A stretch of DNA of 56,535 nt from Phycisphaerae bacterium (GCA_026386805.1 JAPLMX010000208.1:1-56535); one strand, 5' to 3'; shown: positions 1 to 9,949, counted from the stretch's first letter. Notes: generated from the letters alone by a model not told the origin. Numbers and translations are program-made.

Positions 1-129
1 CTGACGGGCGTCAGCCTGACGGCCGTGCAGAAGATTACGCTCGGCGTCGGCGATAAGACCAGCCCGAAGGCGGGCGCCGCCGGCATGCTGTACTTCGACG
101 ACATCGGGTACGGCCACCCGGTCAAGTAG
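1..129 (+). CDS. C-terminal end of an exported/carbohydrate-binding-like protein (partial)
   Basis: An open frame enters from the left edge and stops at TAG 127-129, giving the last 42 residues of a protein. The tail contains MLYFDDIGYGHPVK. An FDDI-type strand at the extreme C-terminus is common in jelly-roll (LamG/CBM-like) domains of exported planctomycete proteins, so a secreted surface protein is likely. A strong hairpin terminator follows 44 bases downstream. The rest of the gene is outside the window, so the family cannot be assigned. Confidence 0.6.
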   Translation: MTGVSLTAVQKITLGVGDKTSPKAGAAGMLYFDDIGYGHPVK

Positions 130-172
130 TCCGAGACGATAGCGCCGCCGCACGGGGCGCAAGGAAATGAGA

Positions 173-214
173 GCGGGGCGTCCGTCCACGGGACGACGCC
201 CCGCTTCTTCTTTC
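173..214 (+). terminator. Rho-independent terminator
   Basis: The arms GCGGGGCGTC and GACGCCCCGC (173-182 and 195-204) pair perfectly, with an inner CGTCC/GGACG stem. They are followed by the T-rich run TTCTTCTTTC. It sits just after the stop codon of the partial gene ending at 129 and reads in the same direction. Confidence 0.8.
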
Positions 215-394
215 AATGATCCGTATGAGGATTATGATTGAGTTGACGCCGCAACTGACAAGTCAACAGCGAATTGGTACAGGCTGGTCGGGATCGATAA
301 AACGCTGACGGGAAGAGCGCGAGAAGCAGAGAAGGTCAGAACGGAGGAGTCCTACGTTCTTGCCTTGATTCTCTCGTTTCCGTCATCCGACCGC

Positions 395-1315
395 TTACTG
401 GCCGTTGGGCTCGGCCGCCAGGATGACGGCTTCCTTCAGATTGGACGCTTTGGGGAAGGTGAACGCCGGCTTCTGTTCGGACAGGGCGAAGCCGAAGTCC
501 AGCAGGGTTTCGTTGCCGAGCGGAGTGATCTTGACCGGCTTGATGAACAGGTTGACGATCGCGGCCTTGATCTGCCCGAGGAAACCACTCGTCTTGGCCT
601 TCTTCGAGATGCGTGCCACGGTGATGCCCATCCTCGGGTCCAGGCTCCTCTTGAAGGTCAGCGAGTTGACCTGCGCGACGACTTCGCTCGATCGGTTGCT
701 GTAACGGTACTGCCCATTCTTCGCTTTGAGATCGTACAGACCGATCGCGACGGGGCTTTTGCAGCCTCGGGCATTGAACTCCAGGTCCACTTCGGTGACG
801 GTCTGTGTGGAACCGTTGATCGTCCCTTTGATCTCGATGCCGCCGAAGCCTTCGCCCTCGAAGTGGATGTAGTCGAGCAGGTTCGACAGCGAGTCCGGAT
901 TGGCCTTCTTCGACTCCGCGATCCGCAGGGCAGTCATCCCCGCCGGGTCGAACGTGTATCGGCTGAAGCCGCTGCCCTTGATCTCGAACTCGCAGCTCAC
1001 GGAGAAGGACCTCGACGTGACTTTCTTCTCGTAGGAGACGACGCTGACCTGCTGGTGGTTCTCGTTGCTGGTCCCCCGGTCCACGATCACCGGCGAGATC
1101 AGCGGCACGAAGTACATGAAGGACTGAAGAGGGTTCTTCCGCAGCGTCCCCTCGCCATAGCTCAGTAGGACCGTCGGACCGTTGGCGTTCTGGCTCGCAG
1201 GCTCGGCCTCCGTGGCGGTCTCGTTTTTGGAGGTGCTTCCACCCTGTGCCCTATCCTGGCAGCCCAGACCGAAGGCCAAGGAGAACGCTATCACAACCTT
1301 AAGTGCAGTATTCAT
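395..1315 (-). CDS. Putative lipoprotein of unknown function
   Basis: 306 residues starting at ATG 1315, which has AGAAGAG just upstream; the frame continues further upstream, but without a ribosome site. The N-terminus MNTALKVVIAFSLAFGLGC is a signal peptide ending in a lipobox-like GLGC (the -3 residue is Gly rather than the usual Leu), followed by a Ser/Thr/Glu-rich linker. The body is beta-rich with no motif I recognise. A segment around residues 235-255 (SGFLGQIKAAIVNLFIKPVK) looks amphipathic. It probably sits in the outer membrane or periplasm. It lies downstream of, and on the same strand as, the histidine kinase gene, with a gap of about 130 bases. Confidence 0.6.
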   Translation of the reverse strand: MNTALKVVIAFSLAFGLGCQDRAQGGSTSKNETATEAEPASQNANGPTVLLSYGEGTLRKNPLQSFMYFVPLISPVIVDRGTSNENHQQVSVVSYEKKVTSRSFSVSCEFEIKGSGFSRYTFDPAGMTALRIAESKKANPDSLSNLLDYIHFEGEGFGGIEIKGTINGSTQTVTEVDLEFNARGCKSPVAIGLYDLKAKNGQYRYSNRSSEVVAQVNSLTFKRSLDPRMGITVARISKKAKTSGFLGQIKAAIVNLFIKPVKITPLGNETLLDFGFALSEQKPAFTFPKASNLKEAVILAAEPNGQ

Positions 1316-1449
1316 CTCTTCTATATAACGGATCGCGAGCCATGTGGGAAGCAGAATTGACGATGGATGGCGGATAATGGGTAATTGAGGAAAGAAGGTC
1401 CAACCTCCCGTTCCAATCATCGATAGCCAGTCATCCATTACCCATCCGT

Positions 1450-3756
1450 CTACTGGCAGGGCAGGATGACCGTGACCGTGGTCCCGTGGCCTGGATGGCT
1501 TTCGATGTCGAGGCGGCCCCGGTTGAGCCGGATCAGGCGGCTGGCGTAGGCCAGACCCATGCCCCGCCTTCGGCCCGCGGGTTTGGCCGAGAAGAAGGGG
1601 CTCGGCGCCTTACGCACTGTGGCTTCGTCCATTCCACAGCCGGCATCATGGATTTGCAGCCGCAACCCGCCATCGGCCGGCTCAGCTTCGATCTTGACCG
1701 ATCCCATCGGATCGGCGTAGGATTCGATGGCGTTGGCGATAATGTTTGCGACGGCCACGACGACCTGGGCTGAATCGACCAGCACGTCCCTAACCTCTGG
1801 GGAAATCAGTACTTGCGCGTCAATGTGCTCGACGTTGGCCTTGTGGGCGGCTAATTGGATTGATTCATCGATGATCTGGACGACGGCTGTCGGGGCCATT
1901 CTCGGTGCTGGCGGGTCGGCGTAACTCATCAGATCATCAACCACGCTCGACGCCTCGCGTGCATTCTCCTGGATCACCTCCAGGATGTGTCGCTTCTGGC
2001 CGTCGTCCTCGGCCTGAGCGAGCAACTGCGCACGACCGGCAATGACGGACAGGGGGTTGTTCAACTCGTGCGCCACGCCGGCGGCCATCTCGGCCAGAGC
2101 CTCTACGACGGAGGCGTCGGCCGGACTCACCTGCGCCCCTGTGCGAGATTCGCCGTCGGCTCCCAGAGGCGATTGTTTCCGCTCGGGCTCCCAGTCGCGA
2201 CGCATCGCAATTGAGGACGCGTCCGCGTCCGCCTGGGCAAACCGCTCAGCCCAGTGCTCCTCGCTCTCTTTCGTCAGGGCGAGATCCAGGACTGTGCCGG
2301 CCATGGAGGCCGCCATTTCGAATTTCTCGGCGAACAGGCCGACATCGCCCGGATAGTTCAACTCGAACGTCAGAATCCCGACGACCCGCCCATCCGACAG
2401 CAGGGGGAGCAGCTTGGCTTGGTCACGATCGAAATCGACGTCCAACTGCTCGATGAGCCAGTCAATGTGGTCCTTGGCCTCCAGCAGCAGAAACTTGCCC
2501 GCGACGGGCCTCGGCACCAGCGAGCCGTCCGGGGGCGTATGGACGACGGTCTTGTGGCTGTGGCCGAGCGCCTCGACGATGGCCGCATCGACAGCACCGT
2601 CTTGCGGCCCGGCCGTCAAGTAGAGACAAACCGTGCCCGTCTGGAAGAATCGCTGCCATCGCTTGGCGAAATCCTCGGCGATATCCACCGCCGGGACCGT
2701 CGAACGGACGCCTCGCAGGAACTCCTGGGCGAAACTGAGGTAGCTTGCAGTCGTCTGTAACGACCGGTCTTCCGACGAGAGCTTGGCGTGCTTCTCCGAC
2801 AGTTGGGCCGCGGTAGTCGCAAGCAGGTCGCAGTAGCGGGCCGTGGCTTGGGGCGTCGCAAGCCCCAGACAGGCGGATTTTCGCTTCACCTCCTGCGGCA
2901 GCTCATCGCGGATCTGCTCCAGTGTCTTGGCGTCAACGCCGACGGACTCGGCGATGCTGTCGAGCAGTTCCGGCTCGTCGAAGCTGCCGGATACGCCTAC
3001 ACCTGCCTGCCTGGCGATATTATTGGCCGCTTTCACGAAAACTGCGAGCATTGCCTCAGGAACCGCCTTGGTGAGCGCCGCCGCATCACGATGGTGCAGC
3101 CAGATCGCCAGCTTGATCGGCTCGGGCAGCCGCCACCGCTCGGCCAGTTGCTTGCCCAGCAGGGCATGGTTGGTCCCGAGGTGTTTGTGCTCAATCTTGC
3201 GAAGGCTCGATTTTGTCGCCTCGGCCTCTTTCGTGATGGCGGCCAAGCTCTTGGGCATGATGTCCTGCAGCGCCAGCTTGCCGATGTCGTGCAAAAGCCC
3301 CGCCGAATAGGCTAGGTTCGGCTCGATCCCGGACCCGGCTGCTTCGGCAATCCGCCGCGTGCAGCAGGCAACGGCCAAACTGTGCAGGATCAAGTCCTTG
3401 CGTGAAGGCAAGGCCGGCTGATCGCCCGCGAACTCGATCTCGAACCCCGCGGTGACCTTGGTCTTGAGCAGGAGATTGCGGACGTCATCGGCATCGAGCC
3501 GGTCCAGCACGAGCTTCACGGCGTGCCGCTGCCCCACGGGGCCGGCCGCCAGACGTTGCGCCAGGGATAGAACCCCGGCCGCCAGCGCAGGCTCGCACTC
3601 GACGACATCCGCCACCGAGGCCGGCGAAAACTGACCTTGGAGCAGTTTTGACAGGTATTGAACGGCCACGCACGGCGGAACCGACAATAAACCCAGTTCA
3701 CCTATGGCCAGCTCCACCTTGCGTGAAGCCGTCGCATCGACATACTTCTGCGCCAT
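1450..3756 (-). CDS. HDOD-domain sensor histidine kinase
   Basis: 768 residues from ATG 3756, chosen because GGGAAG lies just upstream; an in-frame GTG at 3768 is the alternative. The N-terminal third is an HDOD domain (motif GLLHDIGK, then LLGKQLAERWRLPEPI). The middle (about residues 355-500) resembles a GAF sensor. The C-terminus is a kinase: H-box GVAHELNNPLSVI with the phospho-acceptor His near residue 563, N-box NIIANAIESY, G1 DAGCGMD and G2 GMGLAYASRL. No membrane segments are visible, so it is cytoplasmic. The response regulator gene lies immediately upstream, 36 bases away on the same strand, so the two should form a phosphorelay pair. HDOD plus kinase fusions are known in Planctomycetota and Deltaproteobacteria; the signal is unknown. 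Confidence 0.88.
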   Translation of the reverse strand: MAQKYVDATASRKVELAIGELGLLSVPPCVAVQYLSKLLQGQFSPASVADVVECEPALAAGVLSLAQRLAAGPVGQRHAVKLVLDRLDADDVRNLLLKTKVTAGFEIEFAGDQPALPSRKDLILHSLAVACCTRRIAEAAGSGIEPNLAYSAGLLHDIGKLALQDIMPKSLAAITKEAEATKSSLRKIEHKHLGTNHALLGKQLAERWRLPEPIKLAIWLHHRDAAALTKAVPEAMLAVFVKAANNIARQAGVGVSGSFDEPELLDSIAESVGVDAKTLEQIRDELPQEVKRKSACLGLATPQATARYCDLLATTAAQLSEKHAKLSSEDRSLQTTASYLSFAQEFLRGVRSTVPAVDIAEDFAKRWQRFFQTGTVCLYLTAGPQDGAVDAAIVEALGHSHKTVVHTPPDGSLVPRPVAGKFLLLEAKDHIDWLIEQLDVDFDRDQAKLLPLLSDGRVVGILTFELNYPGDVGLFAEKFEMAASMAGTVLDLALTKESEEHWAERFAQADADASSIAMRRDWEPERKQSPLGADGESRTGAQVSPADASVVEALAEMAAGVAHELNNPLSVIAGRAQLLAQAEDDGQKRHILEVIQENAREASSVVDDLMSYADPPAPRMAPTAVVQIIDESIQLAAHKANVEHIDAQVLISPEVRDVLVDSAQVVVAVANIIANAIESYADPMGSVKIEAEPADGGLRLQIHDAGCGMDEATVRKAPSPFFSAKPAGRRRGMGLAYASRLIRLNRGRLDIESHPGHGTTVTVILPCQ

Positions 3757-3792
3757 GCGTCTTCCCACTCATCTTCGTGCAGGGTCGCCTCC

Positions 3793-4362
3793 TCAGGCCA
3801 CCGCCTGCAACGTGGCGTTGATCTTATCGGTCAGCTCTGAGATGCTGAAGGGCTTCTTGACGTAGTCCTCGGCCCCCGACTTGAGGAGCTGGTCGATCTC
3901 CTCTTGCTTGATCACGCCGCTGACGATGATGATCCGCGTGTTCTCGAACTCCGGGTTGTTGCGGATCGTCTGACAGACGACGTTGCCATTGACATCCGGC
4001 AGCATGTAATCGAGCAGAATCAGATCGGGGTGGAACTGCTGCGTCACCATCCCTGCCTCGTACCCGCTCGACGCCGTTCGGATCTCGTAGTGGCCGTCCC
4101 GCGTCAGGATGTCGGCGATCAGCTCCACGATTTCCACATCGTCATCGACGATCAGCACCTTCTTGCGCCCGGAATCCAGGTTGTCCAGAGGGATACTGTT
4201 GTCCCTCATGAACTTGACCAGATTCTGGCGGGGGATGCGGCGGAACTTAGAGCCCGGAACCCGGAAGCCCTTGAGCCGGCCCGAATCAAAACAACGGATG
4301 ATGGTTTGTTGACTGACCCTACAGATCTGTGCGGCTTCGCCGGTGGTGAATAGATCCTTCAT
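3793..4362 (-). CDS. Response regulator with N-terminal excisionase-type HTH
   Basis: 189 residues, ATG 4362 with AAGG upstream. Residues 4-58 are a MerR/excisionase-like helix-turn-helix (TTGEAAQICRVSQQTIIRC, then GRLKGFRVPGSKFRRI). Residues 67-186 are a receiver domain: acidic pocket DDD 73-75, phospho-acceptor Asp118 in LLDYMLPD, switch Ser148 in VSG and conserved Lys170 in VKKPF. The order (DNA-binding domain before receiver) is the reverse of most response regulators. It is first in an operon with the HDOD-kinase and is probably its partner. A promoter with a perfect TTGACA box lies 65-93 bases upstream of the start codon. Confidence 0.9.
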   Translation of the reverse strand: MKDLFTTGEAAQICRVSQQTIIRCFDSGRLKGFRVPGSKFRRIPRQNLVKFMRDNSIPLDNLDSGRKKVLIVDDDVEIVELIADILTRDGHYEIRTASSGYEAGMVTQQFHPDLILLDYMLPDVNGNVVCQTIRNNPEFENTRIIIVSGVIKQEEIDQLLKSGAEDYVKKPFSISELTDKINATLQAVA

Positions 4363-4426
4363 TCCTTACCCTTCCTTTTTGCCAAATCCTTTCGACAGAA
4401 GGCCATCCAGGTTGCCTTAGCACCCT

Positions 4427-4455
4427 ACCTTATCCAGCGACCCAAAACTTGTCAA
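4427..4455 (-). promoter_or_regulatory. Predicted sigma-70-like promoter for the response regulator/kinase operon
   Basis: On the minus strand TTGACA (4455-4450) is followed after exactly 17 bases by TAAGGT (4432-4427). The -35 box is perfect and the -10 box weak (3 of 6). It would give a leader of roughly 58 bases before ATG 4362. Confidence 0.5.
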
Positions 4456-4746
4456 GCTGAAAATTTAACAAAAACCCGCTCTTGGCCATGATACCCAGTT
4501 TCTTATCGGCAAAGCATCACACGACCACCCATTGGTGCCAAGATGTCGCGAAGAAGCGTAAAGTCACCCAGTGGAGCGACCGATACGAAGACAAGATGCA
4601 CAGGAACACTGGGGATGGGTCCCCAGACGCGCAAGACTGCGTTTGGGAACCCTTAGACCCAAGCGCCCGGCTATTGTGTTGGCTGGGTCCTCTATCGAGC
4701 AAGTGACTGTGACTTTATCAGGTTCTCATTCTTTACAGGGGGTAAC
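4456..4746. other. Intergenic region between divergent operons
   Basis: No credible gene is seen; short frames here lack ribosome sites. The only structure I see is a small perfect hairpin CTGGGGA-TGGG-TCCCCAG at 4609-4626. The pilin ribosome site AGGGGG lies just before 4747. Confidence 0.5.
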
Positions 4747-5181
4747 ATGAGAAACAAAAGAGCTTTCACCATGGTCGAGTTGATGGTGGTCGTTCTGATC
4801 GTCGGCATTCTGGCGGCGGTCGCCGTGCCGCTCATGAGCGGGCGAATCGATTCGTCGAAGTGGTCCGAAGGGAAGGCCGCGATGGGCACGATTGCCTCCG
4901 CCCTGCGGTCCTACGCGGCCGAGAAAGGCAGCTTCGCGAGCGCGCCGAGTCTTTCGGATATCGGATTGGCCGACAACGACCTGGACGGCACGTATTTTTC
5001 GCACCAGGCGTATGCCATCAGTTCGGCCTCCGCCACCGGCGGGCAGGTCTCTTTCGTGATCACCTGCACGGCCGCCAGTTCCACCCGTAGCGGCAAGCCA
5101 ACCGCGCCGGCGGTCTTGACTCTCACGTCCAACGCGACGAACAGCTACGTCGCCACCTTCGCCGAAGGCAGCGGCACCTAA
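4747..5181 (+). CDS. Type IV pilin-like / type II pseudopilin protein
   Basis: 144 residues from ATG 4747 with the ribosome site AGGGGG. The N-terminus RAFTMVELMVVVLIVGIL is the class III pilin signal. Prepilin peptidase would cut before Phe, although the -1 residue is Ala rather than the usual Gly, and Glu5 of the mature protein is present. A hydrophobic helix follows, then a small Ser/Thr/Ala-rich globular head. No pilus assembly genes are nearby, so it is an orphan pilin. A close paralogue lies at 30001-30438 with near-identical central sequence (SKWSE.K.AMGTIA.ALR.Y..EKG.F), showing gene duplication within 25 kb. Confidence 0.85.
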   Translation: MRNKRAFTMVELMVVVLIVGILAAVAVPLMSGRIDSSKWSEGKAAMGTIASALRSYAAEKGSFASAPSLSDIGLADNDLDGTYFSHQAYAISSASATGGQVSFVITCTAASSTRSGKPTAPAVLTLTSNATNSYVATFAEGSGT

Positions 5182-5195
5182 GTTGCCCTATTGAG

Positions 5196-7271
5196 CTACC
5201 CGCCGTCGTCCGGGGAGCGGTTGGTCTTCCCCGGGGGGCGGGACGCAGACGCCGAACGCGACGATTCGGGTTTGGGAACCCCCAACTGGGCCTGGGCGAG
5301 AATCTTGTGGGCTTGTTCCGACAGGGAATCCCGTTCCAGAGCCAAGGCAATCTGCCCTGCGAAGGTCGTGAGCAGTTGTCTCTGGGCCGGAGCGAGCAAC
5401 TGATCGATCCGCTCCGTTCGAACGGCGATAACGCCGACCGCGCCGCTGGGAGTCGCCAGTGGGATGTAGAGAGCCAAGGCGTCGGGCAACGTGTCGGTCC
5501 CCGCGCCGGCAAGCTGATTGTGCTCGAAGACCCACTGCGCCACGGCCAGCTCGTTGGGATCGCCGGCGAAGCTCGTGTCGCCGCCGACCATCGGCTTGAG
5601 CTTGCCCGACTCATCGGGCATCAGAATCGTCACCTCCGGCCCAAGGATGTCCATCAGGCGGCGCTGGGCAACCGTCAGAAGCTGTTGCCGGCCCGTCGTT
5701 GCGGCCAGCTCGCGGCTGAGATGATAGAGCGACTCCGCTCTCTGCTCCCGCTGCCGGGAGAGCCGAGACTGCTCCCGCAGCCGGGCCGTCAGACTGCTGA
5801 TGACCACGGCAACGATCAGCATCACGGCAAAGGTGACAAAGTACTGCGTGTCGCCTACGGCGAACGTCCAATACGGCTTGACGAAGAAGTAATCGAACGC
5901 CAGGACCGCCGCCACGGAGGCCCAGATCGCCGGATTTCGCCCGAACCGGGCCGCCACGAATACCACGGCGAGCATGTACACCATGACCAGATTCGTTTCC
6001 CGCAATCCGAGACAAGAGAGCGCTTCATTGAAAGCCGTCACAACGGCGATCGTGAGCAATGCATAGAGCGGACCCGTCCAGTCCCGAGGCTTGCGGACAA
6101 CGGGGGCCGGCGTCTCAAAGGGCTCCTCGACCCCGCGAATGACGTAGACATCGACGTCGCCGCTTCGGCGGATCACCTTGTCCACGAGAGACCCAGAGAA
6201 AAGCCACCAGGGCTCACCGGTCTTGCCTACGACGATCTTCGTCACGTGCCGGGATGCGGCGTATTCGAGAATCTCGTCGGCGACGCGTTCGCCGCTGAGG
6301 GTCACGGTCTCGGCGCCAAGCTGCTCGGCGAGCTTGAGGTTTCGCAGGAATTGCTGGCGGGACTTCTCGCTCATATCGGCGGTGCGCGGGGTCTCGACAC
6401 TCGCCGCGATCCACTCGGCCCGCAGGGAGACGGCCAGCCGCTTGGCGGCGCGGATTACGGCCGCCGACGTCGGGCTGGGTCCGACGCATACGAGCAGACG
6501 CTCCGCCGTCGGCCACGCTTTGACCGCCTTGGGCTCAAGTTCGGTCTTCTGCAGCGCCTCGCGGTTGATGTGGTCCGCCGTGCGGCGCATCGCCAGCTCA
6601 CGCAACGCGGTCAGATTGGGCTTCTTGAAGAAGCTCTGCATGGCGCGTTCCGCCTGGGTGGGCACGTACACCTTGCCCTCGCGGAACCTCTCCAGCAAGT
6701 CGTCCTGGGATAGATCGACGATCTCGATCTCGTCCGCCACGTCGAAAACGGTGTCGGGCACGGTCTCGTGCACGGAAATCTCCGTGATCTGAGCGACGAT
6801 ATCGTTAAGGCTCTCCAGATGCTGCACGTTCAGCGTCGTATAGACATCAATGCCCGCTTCGAGCAGCTCTTCCACGTCCTGCCAGCGTTTGACGTGCCTC
6901 GATCCCGGCGCGTTGGCATGCGCCAGCTCATCCACGACGATCAGCGTCGGATGGGCCTGGAGCGCGGCATCCAGATCGAACTCGCGCAGCTTGATCCCGC
7001 GATACTCGACGATTCGGTCGGGGAGGATGTCGAGACCGAGCAACATCGCTTCCGTCTCCGGCCGGCCATGCGGCTCAACGTACCCGATCAGCACGCTGCC
7101 GCCTTTGATGGCATAGGTCTGGGCGGTCTCGAGCATCTGATAGGTCTTGCCCACGCCGGCGGCGTACCCGAAGAAGATCGTCAGTCGTCCGCGAGGGCTC
7201 TTGGGCGCCACACGCAGCTCCCGAGGCGGTTCAACGGAATCGGAAGGATTCTGAGGATCCAAATCGGTCAT
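5196..7271 (-). CDS. kdpD: KdpD-type potassium/c-di-AMP sensor lacking the kinase core
   Basis: 691 residues; E. coli KdpD is about 894. The N-terminal KdpD domain has Walker A GYAAGVGKTY at 35-44 and the family signature VVDELAHANAPGSRH. A universal-stress-protein-like domain follows (about 265-385, with SPTS at its start), then four DUF4118 membrane helices (about 405-515) and a GAF-like domain (about 540-660). It then ends in a Ser/Pro-rich tail instead of HisKA and HATPase domains; no H-box or N/G-boxes are present. No kinase sequence is seen downstream, because the convergent pilin gene starts 14 bases away. The ATG overlaps the kdpC stop by four bases (ATGA). No kdpE is in the window, so it may act by binding a ligand or partner rather than by phosphorylation. 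Confidence 0.92.
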   Translation of the reverse strand: MTDLDPQNPSDSVEPPRELRVAPKSPRGRLTIFFGYAAGVGKTYQMLETAQTYAIKGGSVLIGYVEPHGRPETEAMLLGLDILPDRIVEYRGIKLREFDLDAALQAHPTLIVVDELAHANAPGSRHVKRWQDVEELLEAGIDVYTTLNVQHLESLNDIVAQITEISVHETVPDTVFDVADEIEIVDLSQDDLLERFREGKVYVPTQAERAMQSFFKKPNLTALRELAMRRTADHINREALQKTELEPKAVKAWPTAERLLVCVGPSPTSAAVIRAAKRLAVSLRAEWIAASVETPRTADMSEKSRQQFLRNLKLAEQLGAETVTLSGERVADEILEYAASRHVTKIVVGKTGEPWWLFSGSLVDKVIRRSGDVDVYVIRGVEEPFETPAPVVRKPRDWTGPLYALLTIAVVTAFNEALSCLGLRETNLVMVYMLAVVFVAARFGRNPAIWASVAAVLAFDYFFVKPYWTFAVGDTQYFVTFAVMLIVAVVISSLTARLREQSRLSRQREQRAESLYHLSRELAATTGRQQLLTVAQRRLMDILGPEVTILMPDESGKLKPMVGGDTSFAGDPNELAVAQWVFEHNQLAGAGTDTLPDALALYIPLATPSGAVGVIAVRTERIDQLLAPAQRQLLTTFAGQIALALERDSLSEQAHKILAQAQLGVPKPESSRSASASRPPGKTNRSPDDGG

Positions 7272-7843
7272 TTCGATAGTTTATCAAGAGCAAGATTCAA
7301 CGTCACCACATTCGTTCGCGGCTCGCCCAGAAATCCCCACTGTCGGCCCCACGTGTTCTCCGTGACCAATTGTTGGACCTGCACCGCCGTAAGCCCGCGA
7401 GCACGTGCGACCCTTGGAACCTGGTACTGGGCCGCCGCGGGACTTATGTACGCCTCGAGGCCACTGCCCGAGGCTGTGACGAGGTCCACCGGAATGAGCA
7501 GGCGGTTGTTGGGATCGACGGCCTTCAGCCGGGCCACACGCTCCTGGACCGCCTGCAACAGTTTGGGATTGGTCGGCCCAAGATTGGAGCCGCTGGATGA
7601 GCCGGCGTTGTACGGAACGGGATCGGTGGCAGAAGGTCTGGGCCAGAAGTACTTCGGACTGTCAAACGGCTGCCCGATGAGTTCCGACCCGACGATTTCG
7701 TCACCTCGAACGATCAAGCTACCCTGGGATCGGTGCGGAAACACCACGTGGCCTATCGCCGTTACCACGGCGGGATATACCACGCCTGTAATGATGGTCA
7801 TCATCAGCAGACCGATCACGGATCGCCGTAAGAGCAGAAACAT
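7268..7843 (-). CDS. kdpC: Potassium-transporting ATPase subunit C
   Basis: 191 residues, ATG 7843 preceded by AAGGAGAG. A single N-terminal membrane helix (about 5-30, with the TGVVYP motif) anchors a periplasmic domain carrying the family hallmarks GSELIGQPF, YFWPRPSA and DLVTASGSGLEAYISP. KdpC stabilises the KdpFABC complex and increases ATP affinity of KdpB. Length is normal for the family. It lies 16 bases after kdpB and overlaps kdpD by four bases, so the genes are translationally coupled. Confidence 0.97.
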   Translation of the reverse strand: MFLLLRRSVIGLLMMTIITGVVYPAVVTAIGHVVFPHRSQGSLIVRGDEIVGSELIGQPFDSPKYFWPRPSATDPVPYNAGSSSGSNLGPTNPKLLQAVQERVARLKAVDPNNRLLIPVDLVTASGSGLEAYISPAAAQYQVPRVARARGLTAVQVQQLVTENTWGRQWGFLGEPRTNVVTLNLALDKLSK

Positions 7844-7859
7844 CGGTACTCTCCTTCAG

Positions 7860-9938
7860 TCACGCCAAATGCAGAAAACACAACAGCAAGTCGATCACCT
7901 TGATGCCGACGAAGGGCACGACCAGGCCGCCCAGGCCGTAAATGAGCAGATGCCGCTTCAGAAGCTCCGACGCAGGCAAGGGAGTGTACTTGACCCCGCG
8001 CAGAGCCAAGGGAATCAAAAGCACGATGATGATCGCGTTGAAAATCACGGCCGACAGGATCGCGCTTTCCGGCGTCGCCAGCCGCATGACGTTCAGCCTT
8101 CCAAGCACCGGATAGGTGGACACGAACGCCGCCGGGATAATCGCGAAGTACTTGGAGACGTCGTTGGCGATGCTGAACGTCGTCAGGGCCCCCCGCGTGA
8201 TCAGCGTCTGCTTGCCGATCTGGACGATTTCGAGCAGCTTGGTCGGATTCGAGTCCAGATCGACCATGTTGCCGGCCTCTTTGGCGGCCTGCGTGCCCGT
8301 GTTCATCGCCACGGCGACGTCCGCCTGTGCGAGGGCAGGGGCATCGTTGGTGCCGTCCCCGGTCATGGCGACGAGGTGCCCTTCCTTTTGATAGTCCCGG
8401 ATCAACGCCAGCTTCGCCTCCGGCGTGGCTTCCGCCAGGAAGTCATCGACGCCCGCTTCCGCGGCGATGGCCGCTGCGGTCATCGGATTGTCGCCCGTGA
8501 TCATGACGGTCTTGATCCCCATGCGGCGAAGCTGGGCGAACCGCTCGCGAATGCCTCCTTTGACCACGTCCTTCAGGCAAATCACCCCGAGAACTTTCGC
8601 TCCATCGGCCACAACCAGCGGCGTTGCCCCGCCGCGTGAAAGCTCCGCCACGGTCGTCTTCACCGCTTCGGGCAGGACTCCGCCGTGGCTCTTGACAAAG
8701 GCCTCGATGGCTTCGGTCGCCCCTTTACGGACCTGGTGCTCCGGGAAATCGACCCCGCTCATGCGCGTTCTCGCGGAGAATGGGACGAAGGAGGCGCCGA
8801 GCCTCCGGATGTCGCGCCCGCGCAGATTGTACAGTTGCTTCGCGAGGACGACGATGCTCCTCCCTTCCGGCGTTTCATCGGCGAGAGAAGAGAGTTGGGC
8901 CGCATCCGCCAATTCCTCCACGGTCACCCCGGCGGCCGGAATGAACTGTGTGGCCTGGCGGTCGCCGAGCGTAATGGTGCCGGTTTTGTCGAGCAGGAGC
9001 ACGTCGATGTCGCCCGCCGCCTCGACCGCCCGGCCGGACATGGCCACGACATTGGCCTGGCTGAGCCGGTTCATGCCGGCGATTCCGATGGCCGAAAGCA
9101 GCGCGCCGATCGTGGTCGGAGCCAAGCACACCAATAGGGCGATCAATGTCGTAATCGTCACGGTCGAGCCGTGACCAGCCTGCATGACGCTGTACGCGGA
9201 ATACGGAAGCAGCGTGGCGGTGACCACCAGGAAGATGATCGTCAAGCTGGCCAGCAGCACGTTCAGGGCGATCTCGTTCGGCGTTTTCTGCCGCTTGGCG
9301 CCCTCGACCATGGCGATCATCATGTCCAGGAACGTCTCGCCCGGCTCGCTCGTGACCCGGATGATGAGCCAGTCGGATAAGACCCTCGTGCCGCCCGTGA
9401 CGGCGCTGCGGTCGCCGCCGCTCTCTCGAATGACCGGGGCGCTCTCGCCCGTGATCGAGCTTTCATCCACGGAGGCCACGCCGAGAACGACCTCGCCGTC
9501 GGCGGGGATCAGCTCCGTCTCCTTTACGAGGACGACGTCGTTCCTGTGAAGCTGCGAGCTTGGCACCATCTCGAACGGCGCATCGACGCGAGGCTCGCGC
9601 AGACGCTTCGCGTGGACTTCCTGCCGGGTCTTGCGCAGCGCCTCGGCCTGGGCCTTGCCCCGCCATTCCGCGACCGCCTCGGCGAAATTGGCAAACAGCA
9701 CCGTGATCCAGAGCCACAGGCACACGCCAAAGATGAACGCCGGTCGGGCCTCACCCTGTCCCACAAGGGAATGGACAAACAGGATCGTCGTGAAGATGCT
9801 GCCCACATAGACGACGAACATGACCGGGTTATGGATCTGGACCCGTGGATCGAGCTTACGAAAGGAATCGATCAGCGCATGTTGCAGAAGAGTCCGATCG
9901 ATCGCCGCCGCACGTTTCTGTTTAGTCACCGTATCCAC
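7860..9938 (-). CDS. kdpB: Potassium-transporting P-type ATPase subunit B
   Basis: 692 residues from a GTG start at 9938, with AAGGG upstream. It has all P-type ATPase signatures: TGES at 163-166 (Ser166 corresponds to the inhibitory phosphoserine of E. coli KdpB), phosphorylated Asp317 in [23 protein letters not shown], and [15 protein letters not shown] near the C-terminal side. The family-specific stretch [20 protein letters not shown] is present. It couples ATP hydrolysis to K+ transfer from KdpA in the inner membrane. The start lies 11 bases after the kdpA stop. No lesion is seen. Confidence 0.98.
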   Translation of the reverse strand: MDTVTKQKRAAAIDRTLLQHALIDSFRKLDPRVQIHNPVMFVVYVGSIFTTILFVHSLVGQGEARPAFIFGVCLWLWITVLFANFAEAVAEWRGKAQAEALRKTRQEVHAKRLREPRVDAPFEMVPSSQLHRNDVVLVKETELIPADGEVVLGVASVDESSITGESAPVIRESGGDRSAVTGGTRVLSDWLIIRVTSEPGETFLDMMIAMVEGAKRQKTPNEIALNVLLASLTIIFLVVTATLLPYSAYSVMQAGHGSTVTITTLIALLVCLAPTTIGALLSAIGIAGMNRLSQANVVAMSGRAVEAAGDIDVLLLDKTGTITLGDRQATQFIPAAGVTVEELADAAQLSSLADETPEGRSIVVLAKQLYNLRGRDIRRLGASFVPFSARTRMSGVDFPEHQVRKGATEAIEAFVKSHGGVLPEAVKTTVAELSRGGATPLVVADGAKVLGVICLKDVVKGGIRERFAQLRRMGIKTVMITGDNPMTAAAIAAEAGVDDFLAEATPEAKLALIRDYQKEGHLVAMTGDGTNDAPALAQADVAVAMNTGTQAAKEAGNMVDLDSNPTKLLEIVQIGKQTLITRGALTTFSIANDVSKYFAIIPAAFVSTYPVLGRLNVMRLATPESAILSAVIFNAIIIVLLIPLALRGVKYTPLPASELLKRHLLIYGLGGLVVPFVGIKVIDLLLCFLHLA

Positions 9939-9949
9939 CTGGACAGCCC

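Noticed and set aside
5123..5614. Possibility that the KdpD kinase domain is present in a shifted frame
   Set aside because: None of the frames between 5123 and 5614 contains an H-box or ATPase motif, and the convergent pilin gene occupies the bases immediately downstream.
5307..6713. 468-codon frame antisense to kdpD
   Set aside because: Shadow of a well-supported kdpD frame.
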